A stretch of 64,000 bases of DNA from Spirosoma arboris. GTDB taxonomy: Bacteria; Bacteroidota; Bacteroidia; Cytophagales; Spirosomataceae. The notes beneath the pieces are model-generated. The model did no database searches and had not been told where the DNA came from. It was given only the letters and a program-made list of their open reading frames with translations. The stretch is from positions 868,001-932,000 of the forward strand of contig NZ_WPIN01000001.1 of the NCBI RefSeq assembly GCF_009754945.1, given 5' to 3'. The translations under genes were made by a program, and so were the position numbers. Shown piece after piece: positions 18,934 through 28,108 of the stretch (position 1 is the first letter of the stretch; each line of letters opens with the position of its first letter).

Positions 18934-20133
18934 CTATTTTTTATCGATGCGATACAGCCGTCCTTGGTCGGTAATGGCATATAAGGCACCGTCCTTACCC
19001 TGAGTTATATCGCGGAAACGCTGGAACTGATCGGCCAGCAATCGCTCTTCACCCACTATTTTACCATCCTTAATAACAAGCCGTGCGATGTGCATCCCAC
19101 TCAGCGTACCCACAAACAGATTGTTCTTCCATTCTGGAATACGATCACTGCTGTAGAACGTCATGCCGCTGGGCGATACCGATGGGTCCCAATAATAGGC
19201 GGGTTGCTCAAGACCTTCTTTTTGCTGAATGGCATCCCCCACTTGTTTGCCACTGTATTCAATCCCGTAGGTAATAGTAGGCCAGCCATAATTTTTTCCG
19301 GGTTTGATATGGTTGATCTCATCGCCCCCTCTTGGCCCGAATTCCCCTTCCCATAAATCGCCGGTTACTGGATCAAACGCAAGGCTTTGCACATTACGAT
19401 GCCCATACGAATACAGTTCGGGTCGAACACCGGCTTGGCCCGCAAATGGATTGCCGGGAGCAGGTTTACCATCTTTCGTGATACGAATCACTTTTCCCAG
19501 TCCCGAATTGAGCGACTGAGCCTGTGGTCGGGTTACCAGATCAGAACGCTCGCCCGTGCTAATGATCAGATTACCGGTTTTATCAACCAGAATCCGACCG
19601 CCATAATGCAGATTTCCTTTATACGCAGGAGTGGCCTGGTAAATGACCGTTGCGCCTTCAATCTTTTTTTCATCGGCCGACAGTTTGCCCTTGGCAACCG
19701 CCGTCAGATTTCCTTCGGCAAGAGGATCTGAAAATACCCAGTAGACCATTCGGTTGGTCTCGAAAGCGGGATCTACCCGAACACCCAGTAGACCACCCTG
19801 GCCAGATGGATTAACCTTGGGAATACCTGTGATTGGCTCGCTCACCTTACCGTCTGTCGTAACGATCCGCATCGTTCCTTCTTTCTCGGTAATGAGCAGT
19901 CGGCCATCAGGCAGGCTCGTAATACCCCACGGACTCTTCAAGGCTTCGGTTAATACCTTGCCTTCGTAGTTGGTAGCTGATTTTATCCCGGCAATTCGGG
20001 TTTGGCCAGGAAAAGCCGATTTATAGGCTGAATTGGGGTCTTTGGTCTCTACAGGAGAAAGTGACGCTGTTTGGCCAAAGGATGACGACGCCAGCGAGAT
20101 GCCTGCTATCATGATTAGAATGCTTTTCTTCAT
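18934..20133 (-). CDS. Secreted PQQ-dependent aldose sugar dehydrogenase
   Basis: A signal peptide (about 1-20, SSSFGQ) is followed by a six-bladed propeller of the soluble glucose/aldose dehydrogenase family. Motifs are SPWGITSLPDGRLLITEK, GGLLGVRVDP, GNLHYGGRI, YSYGHRNVQSLAFDP, EFGPRGGDEIN and KNYGWP. The His in GHRN and Arg/Asp of GPRGGDE match PQQ and catalytic positions in the family. It would oxidise aldoses in the periplasm and pass electrons to the respiratory chain. 399 aa is normal. It stands alone, convergent with the permease gene. Confidence 0.9.
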   Translation of the reverse strand: MKKSILIMIAGISLASSSFGQTASLSPVETKDPNSAYKSAFPGQTRIAGIKSATNYEGKVLTEALKSPWGITSLPDGRLLITEKEGTMRIVTTDGKVSEPITGIPKVNPSGQGGLLGVRVDPAFETNRMVYWVFSDPLAEGNLTAVAKGKLSADEKKIEGATVIYQATPAYKGNLHYGGRILVDKTGNLIISTGERSDLVTRPQAQSLNSGLGKVIRITKDGKPAPGNPFAGQAGVRPELYSYGHRNVQSLAFDPVTGDLWEGEFGPRGGDEINHIKPGKNYGWPTITYGIEYSGKQVGDAIQQKEGLEQPAYYWDPSVSPSGMTFYSSDRIPEWKNNLFVGTLSGMHIARLVIKDGKIVGEERLLADQFQRFRDITQGKDGALYAITDQGRLYRIDKK

Positions 20134-20258
20134 TTGAGTTCAGCTATTGACTGCTTAATTAACGTGAATTTGGGATTAATGATTGATTGTAAATAAGCTT
20201 GACAAATAAACAGGTTTAAGGGCAAAAAATACTAACGAATTACTAACTCACAACTTGG

Positions 20259-20972
20259 TTAGTCCCGTTGAAGGACTTCCTCCAGTTTGGCTTTATAAAT
20301 TCGCCCAATAGGAATTTCCTCGTTGTTGATTCGGATGTAGGTCGCACTAACGGCCTGAATATGATCGAGTGCGACAATGAACGATTTATGAATTCGTACA
20401 AATCGTTCAGGGGGCAATTTCTCTTCCAGATAACTAATCCGCAGGTAAGATACTAAAGGACCCGACACCGTATGAATCCGTACGTAATCTTTCAGCCCTT
20501 CAACCCATAAAATGTCCTCCAGAAAGAGTTTGACCATCTCTTTATTGACTTTGAAGTACTGGTACTCTTTTCCGGTTTTGGCTGATTCCGGCGGCTCAAC
20601 AGCAACAGGAGTCATGGGGGAGAAACGGTAAATTTTGCCCACCGACTGGAGGAAGCGCTCGAATGAAATGGGTTTTACTAAAAAGTCCAGAACATCGAAT
20701 TCGTAACTGTCCAGTGCATATTCCCGAAAGGCCGTCGTAAAAATAACCTTAGGCCGGTACCCTAATGGTCGCAGTAGATCAAAACCAGTCAGACGGGGCA
20801 TCTGAATGTCCAGAAACAGGACATCAACCGGTGTATGCTGTAACGTTTGTAAGGCCTGAGTCGGGCTGTTGGAAATGCCGACCAGATTCAGGTCGGGCAA
20901 GCGACTGATGTAATCCTGCAACAGATTGGTTGCCAAGGGTTCATCGTCCAGTACAAAACAGCGAATGGCCAT
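20259..20972 (-). CDS. LytTR family response regulator
   Basis: The receiver domain (about 1-120) has the acidic pair D9-D10, phospho-acceptor D55 (LFLDIQMP), and conserved Thr and Lys (TTAF, LVKP). A LytTR DNA-binding domain (about 145-235) has IRINNEEIPIGR near its end. The start overlaps the stop of the kinase gene by one base (TAATG), showing a two-gene operon. Such pairs in Bacteroidota control local membrane or export genes. The target is not visible here. Confidence 0.93.
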   Translation of the reverse strand: MAIRCFVLDDEPLATNLLQDYISRLPDLNLVGISNSPTQALQTLQHTPVDVLFLDIQMPRLTGFDLLRPLGYRPKVIFTTAFREYALDSYEFDVLDFLVKPISFERFLQSVGKIYRFSPMTPVAVEPPESAKTGKEYQYFKVNKEMVKLFLEDILWVEGLKDYVRIHTVSGPLVSYLRISYLEEKLPPERFVRIHKSFIVALDHIQAVSATYIRINNEEIPIGRIYKAKLEEVLQRD

Positions 20973-22018
20973 TAGTTTACATTGAATTTTAAGACGGCCA
21001 GAAACTGACCATCTTCTGGTAGGGTAACTAATTCATAGTTGCCGGGAAAGAGAATATCCAGCCGTTTTTTTAAGTTGGTCAAGCCTAAACCCGTTGTGGA
21101 CGGATATATAATTCCATCGGGCACCGAGTTCTCGACCGAATAAACCAGACGGTCGCCACTCTGGAACAAATGTAATTGTATCCAGCAAGCATCTTCGGTT
21201 TGGGCGGCTCCATGCTTGAACGCATTCTCCACAAAGGGTAAGAGTAACATGGGAGGAATCAGTAGGTTCGTCAAATTCGTTAACTCACTAAAGTTTGTCT
21301 GAACATCCAGTCGATTCCCGTAGCGAATCTGTTCCAGCGAAATATAGTCGGTCAAATACGCCAGTTCTTTCGTAATCGATACCGTTGAACGATGGCTTTC
21401 GTGCAGTTGATAACTAAGCAAACCCGCCAGTCGTTGCAACAAATGCGGCATTTGGGCGGGCTGATGCAGCGAGACGGAAATCAGGTTATTAAGCGTATTA
21501 AACAGAAAATGGGGTTGAACCTGCGATTGAAGCAAGCGGTATTCGGCCGAGAGCTTTTCTCGCCGATAGGTCTCACTCAATTGCTGCTGGTGCAGAGCAT
21601 GCCGAACCAGATTAACTGTCACAAAGAGGGCAACTACCAAATGCAACTGCATGGATTCGGCCAAGATTTTAGGCCAGTACCAATAGGATTTGAGCAAACC
21701 ATTTGGATAATAGACGGGGTAGAACCAGGTGTAATTGACGGCTCGTCTGAGCAGACCGAAAACCAGTAAGCCACCAATTAAACTCAGCCAGAACCCAGGC
21801 ATACGCCCTGACAGCAGAAAGTGACGGACAGTTACCAGCAGATGCCAGTAGCCCGCTACGATTAACAGAGGTAAGTTCAGCGTAATGAAACAAAGACTTT
21901 GCTGAAAATTATCCTGATAAGCCCCCGTATTGAGCCATTCAAACAGAAAGTACCCCAGCCAGAAAATACCCTGAGCCCCAACTTCCCGATAAGATCTAAG
22001 CGTACTGAAACGAGCCAT
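20972..22018 (-). CDS. LytS/YehU-like sensor histidine kinase
   Basis: About four N-terminal TM helices (residues 15-145) precede a His_kinase domain with the H-box QVQPHFLFNTLNNLIS, followed by an ATPase domain with NAFKHG and GLGLTNLKKRL. The 348-aa size and layout are typical of the 5TM/4TM LytS kinases that partner LytTR regulators. It probably autophosphorylates the His in QPHFLFN and transfers to D55 of the downstream regulator. Confidence 0.93.
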   Translation of the reverse strand: MARFSTLRSYREVGAQGIFWLGYFLFEWLNTGAYQDNFQQSLCFITLNLPLLIVAGYWHLLVTVRHFLLSGRMPGFWLSLIGGLLVFGLLRRAVNYTWFYPVYYPNGLLKSYWYWPKILAESMQLHLVVALFVTVNLVRHALHQQQLSETYRREKLSAEYRLLQSQVQPHFLFNTLNNLISVSLHQPAQMPHLLQRLAGLLSYQLHESHRSTVSITKELAYLTDYISLEQIRYGNRLDVQTNFSELTNLTNLLIPPMLLLPFVENAFKHGAAQTEDACWIQLHLFQSGDRLVYSVENSVPDGIIYPSTTGLGLTNLKKRLDILFPGNYELVTLPEDGQFLAVLKFNVN

Positions 22019-22098
22019 CCCTGAATGATTTCTGCCGCAAAAAAAGCCTAAATCTACATCTTCTGTTCATCAAAACATGACCAATTAGCTCAACAACG

Positions 22099-22198
22099 TA
22101 CGTAAGCTCCTCAACAGGGAAATGACTCGACAAACAACCAATTTTCTCGACCAACAGCACTGAGTGTATAGCTTACGTAGTGTGGAAGGGCTTTCGAG
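22099..22198. repeat. Nested inverted repeats in a divergent intergenic region
   Basis: Arms TACGTAAGCT (22099-22108) and AGCTTACGTA (22170-22179) are perfectly complementary. Inside the same gap GACTCGA and TCGAGTC also pair. The gap 22019-22297 separates the leftward kinase from a rightward unknown gene, so a regulatory site is possible. No promoter box is clear. Confidence 0.35.
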
Positions 22199-22297
22199 TC
22201 GTTAGTCTAAAATCTCACATACGTATTGAACTAGTTCATTGATTTGCCGATAGGAATACAACCATGAATCGTGTCACGTTTAAACTGGTCATTAACT

Positions 22298-23158
22298 ATG
22301 CTACTCCGTCGAATCATTCCGATCACACTCCTGGTCCACTTGTTTAGAGTCTTCTTAACGAACGGGTTAGTGATTCCTGCCACCTACATTGTAGGTTTTA
22401 GACGGAGGTATTTCGCATGGCTCAGTGTTTTCGTTTTACTCTTACATGCCCATACAGGTCAGGCTCAGTTCGATCCAACGACTCAGCAAAGCGCTGCCGA
22501 AATCGATTCAAGCCGAGGGTATTGGCGATTAAAAACCCAGGCAGCTACCCGTAGCACACTAATCCAGTTTTTTGGCCCTGCTAAGGAACTCCTTTATGAA
22601 GAAATTATACCCGGAAAGTGGGTCAAACTCAGTCGAAAAAATCAGAAGCAGTTTGATCAATTATTAGATCAGTTACTAGCGAAACAGCTCCTGACAAATC
22701 GCATTGAAACCGAGACGCTTCCTCCAACACCTGTTGAACCAACCCCGCCCAGACTATCTGTAAGGTCGAACTCATCGCATGAATCCCCATCGGCGACCGC
22801 TTCTTACTTAGTACACGCTTATGTCAATTCGACAGGTAAATTGTACCTTATTGTCGATAACCCTGAGCGGCTACGCTACTCCGTTAAGGTCGTCGATCAG
22901 ATAGGTAATGCGCTGTACGAAGAATTTACAAACCGTGATCAGTATCGCCGTAGACTGGATATATCGGCTCTGCCTCACGATGCCTATCAGGTAGTTGTAC
23001 AGATCGATAACAAACCGTTTACTTATAAGGTAAAACGACAAGAGAACAAGATGGCTTATACGATCCAGCCATTGTCAATCCCAAATCCGCAGGCAATCGT
23101 TGAGCAAAATCGGCAAGACAGTAAACCCTTGCTTATACCCGTGACTATTGATTTATAG
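22298..23158 (+). CDS. Secreted or membrane-anchored protein of unknown function
   Basis: The 286-aa product has a long hydrophobic N-terminus (about 1-60) ending near AHTGQAQFD, consistent with a signal peptide preceded by an extension or an anchor. A Pro/Thr/Ser-rich linker (about 145-175) is followed by a beta-rich C-terminal part (about 180-260) that resembles a small Ig-like or secretion-tail domain. I do not recognise the family. The ATG at 22298 is preferred over GTG at 22271. The N-terminus is unusually long for a signal peptide, so translation may begin later at a non-ATG codon. Confidence 0.55.
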   Translation: MLLRRIIPITLLVHLFRVFLTNGLVIPATYIVGFRRRYFAWLSVFVLLLHAHTGQAQFDPTTQQSAAEIDSSRGYWRLKTQAATRSTLIQFFGPAKELLYEEIIPGKWVKLSRKNQKQFDQLLDQLLAKQLLTNRIETETLPPTPVEPTPPRLSVRSNSSHESPSATASYLVHAYVNSTGKLYLIVDNPERLRYSVKVVDQIGNALYEEFTNRDQYRRRLDISALPHDAYQVVVQIDNKPFTYKVKRQENKMAYTIQPLSIPNPQAIVEQNRQDSKPLLIPVTIDL

Positions 23159-23249
23159 AAGTAGAGCCTGAATTCGGAATGCCAGGTGAGAATAAAAAAC
23201 TGCTTGTTCGGTAAACAGGAATGTACGCAACTACTAAATGATCAAATTA

Positions 23250-23280
23250 TTTGATTTTCGTAACTCTTTGTTTGAATACA
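23250..23280 (+). promoter_or_regulatory. AraC-type direct repeat, site A (molybdenum hydroxylase operon)
   Basis: TTTGATTTTC (23250-23259) is followed exactly 21 bp later by TTTGAATACA (23271-23280). The same arrangement occurs before the alcohol dehydrogenase (36465) and an aldo/keto reductase (37738). A 21-bp period is typical of AraC half-sites. Two AraC paralogues are encoded nearby. The remainder of the 302-bp gap 23159-23460 shows no gene. Confidence 0.6.
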
Positions 23281-23460
23281 ATAAGGATAGGCGAATACGT
23301 ATATCTAGTTTAGCCGTTGTAATGTGGGCTGGTTTTTCGTTAGTAACAAATGGATGATTAGGTGGTTGTATATGAGAAACTTAAGTCAATTTGAGGGCTG
23401 TAGACAGCAGGTTTTTGCCCAGTTTCCGCTCTGAATATCTTCAGCTAAACGATAATAGCT

Positions 23461-23943
23461 ATGGCAAGCATCAACTTTAACATCAATGGTAAGGATCAGT
23501 CGATTGATGTCGATCCGCAAATGCCACTTCTGTGGGCAATTCGGGATGTGGTAGGGCTGAAAGGCACGAAGTACGGTTGTGGAGTTGCCCAGTGTGGCGC
23601 CTGCACTGTTCACCTAAACGGAGAAGCCGTACGTTCCTGCGTTACCCGAGTTGGTCGGGCTAACGGGCAAAAGATAATGACAATCGAAGGCTTATCGGAG
23701 AATAATAATCATCCCCTGCAACTGGCCTGGCAGGAAATAGACGTACCACAATGCGGGTATTGCCACTCCGGCCAGATTATGTCGGCCGCCGTGTTGTTGC
23801 GGGAAAATCCAAATCCAACCGACCAGGATATTGACAATGCAATGGCCGGTAATATTTGCCGCTGTGGCACCTATCTGCGCATCCGTAAGGCGATTCATTT
23901 AGCCGCCGGCGGCATGCAACAGAAGGTTGGTAAAAATGAGTAG
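23461..23943 (+). CDS. iorA: (2Fe-2S)-binding subunit of an isoquinoline 1-oxidoreductase-type molybdenum hydroxylase
   Basis: 160 aa with an N-terminal plant-type ferredoxin cluster (C40, C45, C48, C60) and a C-terminal second cluster (C98, C101, C133, C135), as in the small subunits of xanthine oxidase-family enzymes. No signal peptide is present. In this class it is thought to be exported with its Tat-bearing partner. It passes electrons from the molybdenum site to the cytochrome c. It is the first gene of the operon and lies behind an AraC-type repeat. Confidence 0.93.
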   Translation: MASINFNINGKDQSIDVDPQMPLLWAIRDVVGLKGTKYGCGVAQCGACTVHLNGEAVRSCVTRVGRANGQKIMTIEGLSENNNHPLQLAWQEIDVPQCGYCHSGQIMSAAVLLRENPNPTDQDIDNAMAGNICRCGTYLRIRKAIHLAAGGMQQKVGKNE

Positions 23944-23970
23944 AACTTTTGAGAACAAGCATAGAGATGC

Positions 23971-24065
23971 TCCCCTCTCCCGTTTTGGGAGAGGGGCCGG
24001 GGGTGGGGGAAAAGCAACTTGGGAGTTACCCTCACCCCAACCCCTCTCCCAAAACGGGAGAGGGG
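23971..24065. repeat. GC-rich dispersed palindromic element, copy 2
   Basis: The element begins with CCCCTCTCCCGTTTTGGGAG and ends with its complement, enclosing CCGGGGGTGGGG and ACCCTCACCCC segments. It shares all building blocks with the copy at 4123-4229 but in inverted order. It lies between iorA and the cytochrome gene inside an otherwise tight operon. Frames through it give the spurious peptide TPTPLPKRERG. Confidence 0.8.
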
Positions 24066-24084
24066 CTACAAACCATTTCAGGAA

Positions 24085-24750
24085 ATGAAACAGCCTACTG
24101 AACCTAAGACACATTCGTTCCGACCTATACGAACAGGTATAGCCATAGGGGTTATTCTGACGGTAACGGCCATTATGGCGTCTACCTTCAAGACTACCGA
24201 TAAGTTGACGGAGGAAGATGTCAAAACGAAGAACAAGACTAATCGGGCGCCCATTAATCGGGATAGCGTTGAGTCCGTGAAAGCCTTTGCGAGTGTCTAT
24301 AAAGTGTTGATGAGCCCTCGCTGCATGAACTGCCATCCGGCAGGTGATGTGCCATTGCAAGGCGATGACAGCCATTTACATACAATGGGTCCTAAGCGGG
24401 GGGCAGAGGGCAAGGGACTCTATGCCATGAAATGTTCGAACTGTCACCAGCCCACCAACACACCGGGAGTACACACGCCACCGGGCAACCCCAACTGGCA
24501 TTTACCGCCCGCTACGATGCGCATGGTTTTTCAGGGACGTACCCCGCATCAGCTAGCCAAACAGCTAATGGACCCAAAACAGAACGGGAATAAGACGAAG
24601 GAGCAGTTGCTTGAGCATGCCCACGATGGATTAGTGCTGGGGGGCTGGAATCCCGGCGAAGGTCGTACGCTGCCCCCAATGAGCCACGCCGAATTTACCA
24701 AAGCCTGGACTACCTGGATCAAAAAAGGAGCTTACGCGCCCAAGCCATAA
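24085..24750 (+). CDS. Membrane-anchored diheme cytochrome c
   Basis: 221 aa with one N-terminal TM anchor (about residues 17-35) and two heme-binding CxxCH motifs, C80-C83-H84 and C117-C120-H121. Met residues after each are candidate axial ligands. Lying between the 2Fe-2S and molybdopterin subunit genes, it is the probable electron acceptor of the enzyme, in place of a FAD subunit, which is absent here. The start at 24085 is chosen because the upstream extension is repeat sequence. Confidence 0.88.
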   Translation: MKQPTEPKTHSFRPIRTGIAIGVILTVTAIMASTFKTTDKLTEEDVKTKNKTNRAPINRDSVESVKAFASVYKVLMSPRCMNCHPAGDVPLQGDDSHLHTMGPKRGAEGKGLYAMKCSNCHQPTNTPGVHTPPGNPNWHLPPATMRMVFQGRTPHQLAKQLMDPKQNGNKTKEQLLEHAHDGLVLGGWNPGEGRTLPPMSHAEFTKAWTTWIKKGAYAPKP

Positions 24751-24815
24751 GTAAGGCTTTTGCGAAAGCCCTATAACCAAAAGAATCGTCAGTCCAATCA
24801 TCAACTATAGACACC

Positions 24816-26963
24816 ATGACAGTATCCAGACGAAATTTCCTCAAAGTATCGGGTTTAACCGGAGCGGTTCTGTCCTTGGGTTTTTATAGCCCAACCAATG
24901 CCGAAGAAGCCGAAATTATCAAAGCTGTTGAGGCCGATAGTTTTGGCATTGAAATGAATGCGTGGGTGCATATTGATACATCGGGCAAGGTTACCATTTT
25001 CAGTCATCGGGCCGAAATGGGGCAGGGCGTTTATCAGGCTATCCCGCAGATGGTTGCCGAAGAGCTGGAAGTGAATCTGGATGAGGTGAACATCGTTTTT
25101 GCTAAAGGCGATAATAAGAAATACGGTAACCAGATCACGGGTGGTAGTTCGACCGTTCGTGGGTCATATAAGAATCTGCTGAACCTAGGAGCCACAGCCC
25201 GTACCATGCTCATTCAGGCCGCAGCCAACAAGTGGAGTGTTGCGCCAACTGAGTGTTACGCGCAGGGCGGGCATGTGTATCACCGGCCATCTGGCAAGCA
25301 GTTCCACTACGGAGAGCTAGTTATTGACGCGTCGAAGCTGGAGACACCCAAGAATGTCGTCCTGAAAAAGCGTTCGGACTACAAGCTCATTGGCAAGCCG
25401 CTCCCTCGGCAGGATACCAAGCTGAAAACCAATGGCACCGCTACTTTCGGACTGGATAAAGAAATTCCAGGTATGCTCTATGCGATGGTGGTGCGTAACC
25501 CTCGCCTTCGTGGAAAAGTAAAAAGCTTCGACGATACAGCAGCTCGCAAAATACCCGGTGTTAAACACGTTGTCAAGACGAGAATGGGCGTCTTTAGCAC
25601 TTATCGAGAAGGGGTTGCCGTAGTGGCCGATTCAATATGGACGGCCATGCAGGCCAAGAAAGTTCTTAAGGTGGAATGGGACGATAGCGGTTTTGAGCAT
25701 TTGAGCACGGCTGACATTTACAAACGTCAGGCAGAAGCGCTACAAACACAGGAAGGACTGCCCTTTAAGCAGCAGGGAGATGCGTCGGCCATTATCGCAC
25801 AGGCGTCAAAGAAAATTGATGTGGTGTACGAAACACCTTATCAGTACCATAGTTGCATGGAACCCTTGAATTGTGTGGCTCACTATCAGGATGGTAAGCT
25901 CGAAATCTGGGGGCCGATCCAGGCGCCTGAGTGGGTGCAGGATTACATCAGCAAAGAAATGAATATCCCGCGCGATAAGGTTATTGTGAATATGACGTTT
26001 CTGGGGGGTGGTTTCGGTCGGAAAGCGTTTATGGATTATCCGCACGAAGCGTCGGTGATTTCGAAAGAAATTGGTGCTCCGGTGCAGGTTGTCTGGACGC
26101 GGGAGGATGATGCCACGCAGGGGCCTTATCGACCGGGCATCTCCTATCGCTGTGAGGGCGTGGTTGTCAATGGCGAAATCAGTGCGTTCAAGGTCAAGCT
26201 GGCCGGGCAAAACAACAGCCATTGGCGGGGAGGTGGCAAGGATAAACCGAATGGCAGTGCTTCTGAAGGCTTTCTGAAGCCTTATTTTGATAGCATAAAA
26301 AACCTGAGCATCCAGGACGTACCGTTTGAAACCCCCATTCCAACGATGTGGTGGCGATCAGTGTATGCATCTACCAACGGCTTTGCCTACGAAAGCTTTC
26401 TGGATGAACTAGCCATCGAAGCAGGTAAAGACCCGCTGGCGTTCCGAAAAGATTACCTAAAAGAGGAACGCCTGCACCAACTGATTGACAAAATGGAGGA
26501 AGTATCGGGTTGGAAAAGCCGGAAGAAAAACGAAGGCTACGGTACGGCTATTACGGAGTGTTTTGGCAGCACGGTTGGCCAGGTGGTGAAAGTATCCCGT
26601 AATACGGAGGGTAAACTAAAAATCGACCACGTCTGGGCCGTTATGGATTGTGGCTGGTACGTTAATCCAGATACGATTAAAGCGCAGGTAGAAGGTTGTA
26701 TTGTGATGGGACTGGGCGCAGCCACCATGCATCAGGTAACGTTCCAGGACGGTATACCCGTCGACAAGAATTTCTATTCGTACCAACTGCCCCGCATCAC
26801 CGATATTCCGCCCATTGACATACACATCATGGAAAATGATGCTGACGCAGGTGGAGTAGGAGAGCCCGGCTTACCGGCCTTCGCCCCAGCGTTGACAAAC
26901 GCTATCTTTGATTTGACCGGCAAGCGAATCCGTAAACTTCCGTTTAGTCTGGCATCAGTTTAA
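24816..26963 (+). CDS. iorB: Molybdopterin-binding subunit of a periplasmic aldehyde/isoquinoline oxidoreductase
   Basis: A Tat signal (SRRNFLKVSG, residues 4-13) heads a 715-aa protein of the xanthine dehydrogenase large-subunit superfamily. Visible marks are EMGQGVYQAIPQM, the cofactor-binding GGGFGRKAF and, near the C-terminus, GVGEPGLPAFAPA with the catalytic Glu. Family members hydroxylate aldehydes or N-heterocycles using molybdenum cofactor. The operon with iorA, cytochrome c and xdhC supports a periplasmic respiratory role. The actual substrate cannot be read, but an aldehyde is plausible given co-regulated carbonyl enzymes. Confidence 0.92.
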   Translation: MTVSRRNFLKVSGLTGAVLSLGFYSPTNAEEAEIIKAVEADSFGIEMNAWVHIDTSGKVTIFSHRAEMGQGVYQAIPQMVAEELEVNLDEVNIVFAKGDNKKYGNQITGGSSTVRGSYKNLLNLGATARTMLIQAAANKWSVAPTECYAQGGHVYHRPSGKQFHYGELVIDASKLETPKNVVLKKRSDYKLIGKPLPRQDTKLKTNGTATFGLDKEIPGMLYAMVVRNPRLRGKVKSFDDTAARKIPGVKHVVKTRMGVFSTYREGVAVVADSIWTAMQAKKVLKVEWDDSGFEHLSTADIYKRQAEALQTQEGLPFKQQGDASAIIAQASKKIDVVYETPYQYHSCMEPLNCVAHYQDGKLEIWGPIQAPEWVQDYISKEMNIPRDKVIVNMTFLGGGFGRKAFMDYPHEASVISKEIGAPVQVVWTREDDATQGPYRPGISYRCEGVVVNGEISAFKVKLAGQNNSHWRGGGKDKPNGSASEGFLKPYFDSIKNLSIQDVPFETPIPTMWWRSVYASTNGFAYESFLDELAIEAGKDPLAFRKDYLKEERLHQLIDKMEEVSGWKSRKKNEGYGTAITECFGSTVGQVVKVSRNTEGKLKIDHVWAVMDCGWYVNPDTIKAQVEGCIVMGLGAATMHQVTFQDGIPVDKNFYSYQLPRITDIPPIDIHIMENDADAGGVGEPGLPAFAPALTNAIFDLTGKRIRKLPFSLASV

Positions 26964-26974
26964 GTATAAAAGAG

Positions 26975-27057
26975 TTTTTTCGACAGGATTTACAGGATGA
27001 ACAGGATTTTTTGAGTAGGTAGAAATCCTGTTCATCCTGTAAATCCTGTCGAAAAAA
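26975..27057. repeat. Perfect 35-bp inverted repeat with tandem ACAGGAT units
   Basis: Arms 26975-27009 and 27023-27057 are fully complementary with a 13-nt loop. Each arm carries three ACAGGAT-like units and a terminal run of T or A. It separates iorB from the AraC gene and could terminate transcription on either strand. A partial version is at 12929-12951, so it belongs to a dispersed repeat family. Confidence 0.8.
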
Positions 27058-27071
27058 TACGCCCTAGTTGA

Positions 27072-27971
27072 ATGGATAAAGCAGAAACGTTAGAAGAGCT
27101 ATATACCCGGAAATTCGATTGGATGCCCGATACTATTCGTAATGAAATTGGGCATTTTAACGTGTTTCGGTTAGAGCCAATCGTGGGTGATAAAGCAAAA
27201 CCTGTGCCCTATAAACGGCGGGATTATTACAAAGTCATGCTGGTTATTGGCAATAGCCAGGTGCATTATGCCGATAAAGTGGTTGAAGTACAAAAACAGG
27301 CTTTATCGTTTTCCAATCCATATATTCCGTATAAATGGGAACATCTGGATCAGATTCGCAGTGGCTTTTACTGCATTTTTAATCAGCATTTTTTCGCTCA
27401 ATTTGGCGATCTAAACCAATACGCTGTTTTTCAGCCCAACGGTACTCACCTGTTTGAATTGGCCGATGAGCAGGTAACTCAGGTTGCGCGTATCTACGAG
27501 CGTATACTTGAGGAGATTAACTCCGATTATATTCATAAATATGATGTGCTCAGGAATCTGGTTTTTGAGCTGTTGCATTATGCGCTGAAAATGCAATCGT
27601 CGTCGAAATTTGACAAGCAACCGATCAACGCAGCACAACGAATTTCTACGCTGTTTCTGGAGCTTTTAGAACGCCAGTTTCCGCTTGATGATACCCACCA
27701 GCAGGTAAACTTTCGATCTCCTTCCGATTTCGCCACACAGTTGAATGTGCACGTAAATCATTTAAACCGGGCGGTTAAGGAAACGACGCAGAAAACGACT
27801 TCCCAACTCATTGCCGAGCGCATTTTGCAGGAATCAAAAACGCTCCTGAAACACAGCGCCTGGTCTGTCTCCGACATTGCGTATGCTTTAGGATTTACCG
27901 AAGTGACCCACTTCAATAACTTCTTCAAAAAGCATGTTCAAATGAGCCCGATGAAGTTTAAGGTTGCCTGA
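27072..27971 (+). CDS. AraC family transcriptional regulator (paralogue 1)
   Basis: 299 aa. An N-terminal cupin-like sensing region (about 1-180) is followed by the two-helix-turn-helix AraC domain (about 205-298): HVNHLNRAVKETTQKT in the first HTH, and SVSDIAYALGFTEVTHFNNFF in the second, with the typical GF...FNxxFK pattern. It is closely similar over its full length to the protein at 34960. Its position inside the molybdenum hydroxylase operon and the AraC-type direct repeats at three promoters suggest it regulates those genes. Confidence 0.92.
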   Translation: MDKAETLEELYTRKFDWMPDTIRNEIGHFNVFRLEPIVGDKAKPVPYKRRDYYKVMLVIGNSQVHYADKVVEVQKQALSFSNPYIPYKWEHLDQIRSGFYCIFNQHFFAQFGDLNQYAVFQPNGTHLFELADEQVTQVARIYERILEEINSDYIHKYDVLRNLVFELLHYALKMQSSSKFDKQPINAAQRISTLFLELLERQFPLDDTHQQVNFRSPSDFATQLNVHVNHLNRAVKETTQKTTSQLIAERILQESKTLLKHSAWSVSDIAYALGFTEVTHFNNFFKKHVQMSPMKFKVA

Positions 27972-28108
27972 GTTACGAAGGTCGATCACTAGATCGTATC
28001 CTCTCAGACCAGGGATATGGTAAATCATCCCTGGAAACCTACAGCTCATCAATTAGTCATAATCATGTTGTACTGCCGGATTAATTTTATAACATCCGTA
28101 GAATCCGT

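Noticed and set aside
24019..24084. N-terminal extension of the cytochrome gene
   Set aside because: It is translation of the GC-rich palindromic repeat. The product has its proper start and TM anchor from 24085.
23899..24375. 158-codon ORF on the minus strand
   Set aside because: It runs antisense to iorA, the repeat and the cytochrome gene. The only recognisable peptide is the repeat artefact.
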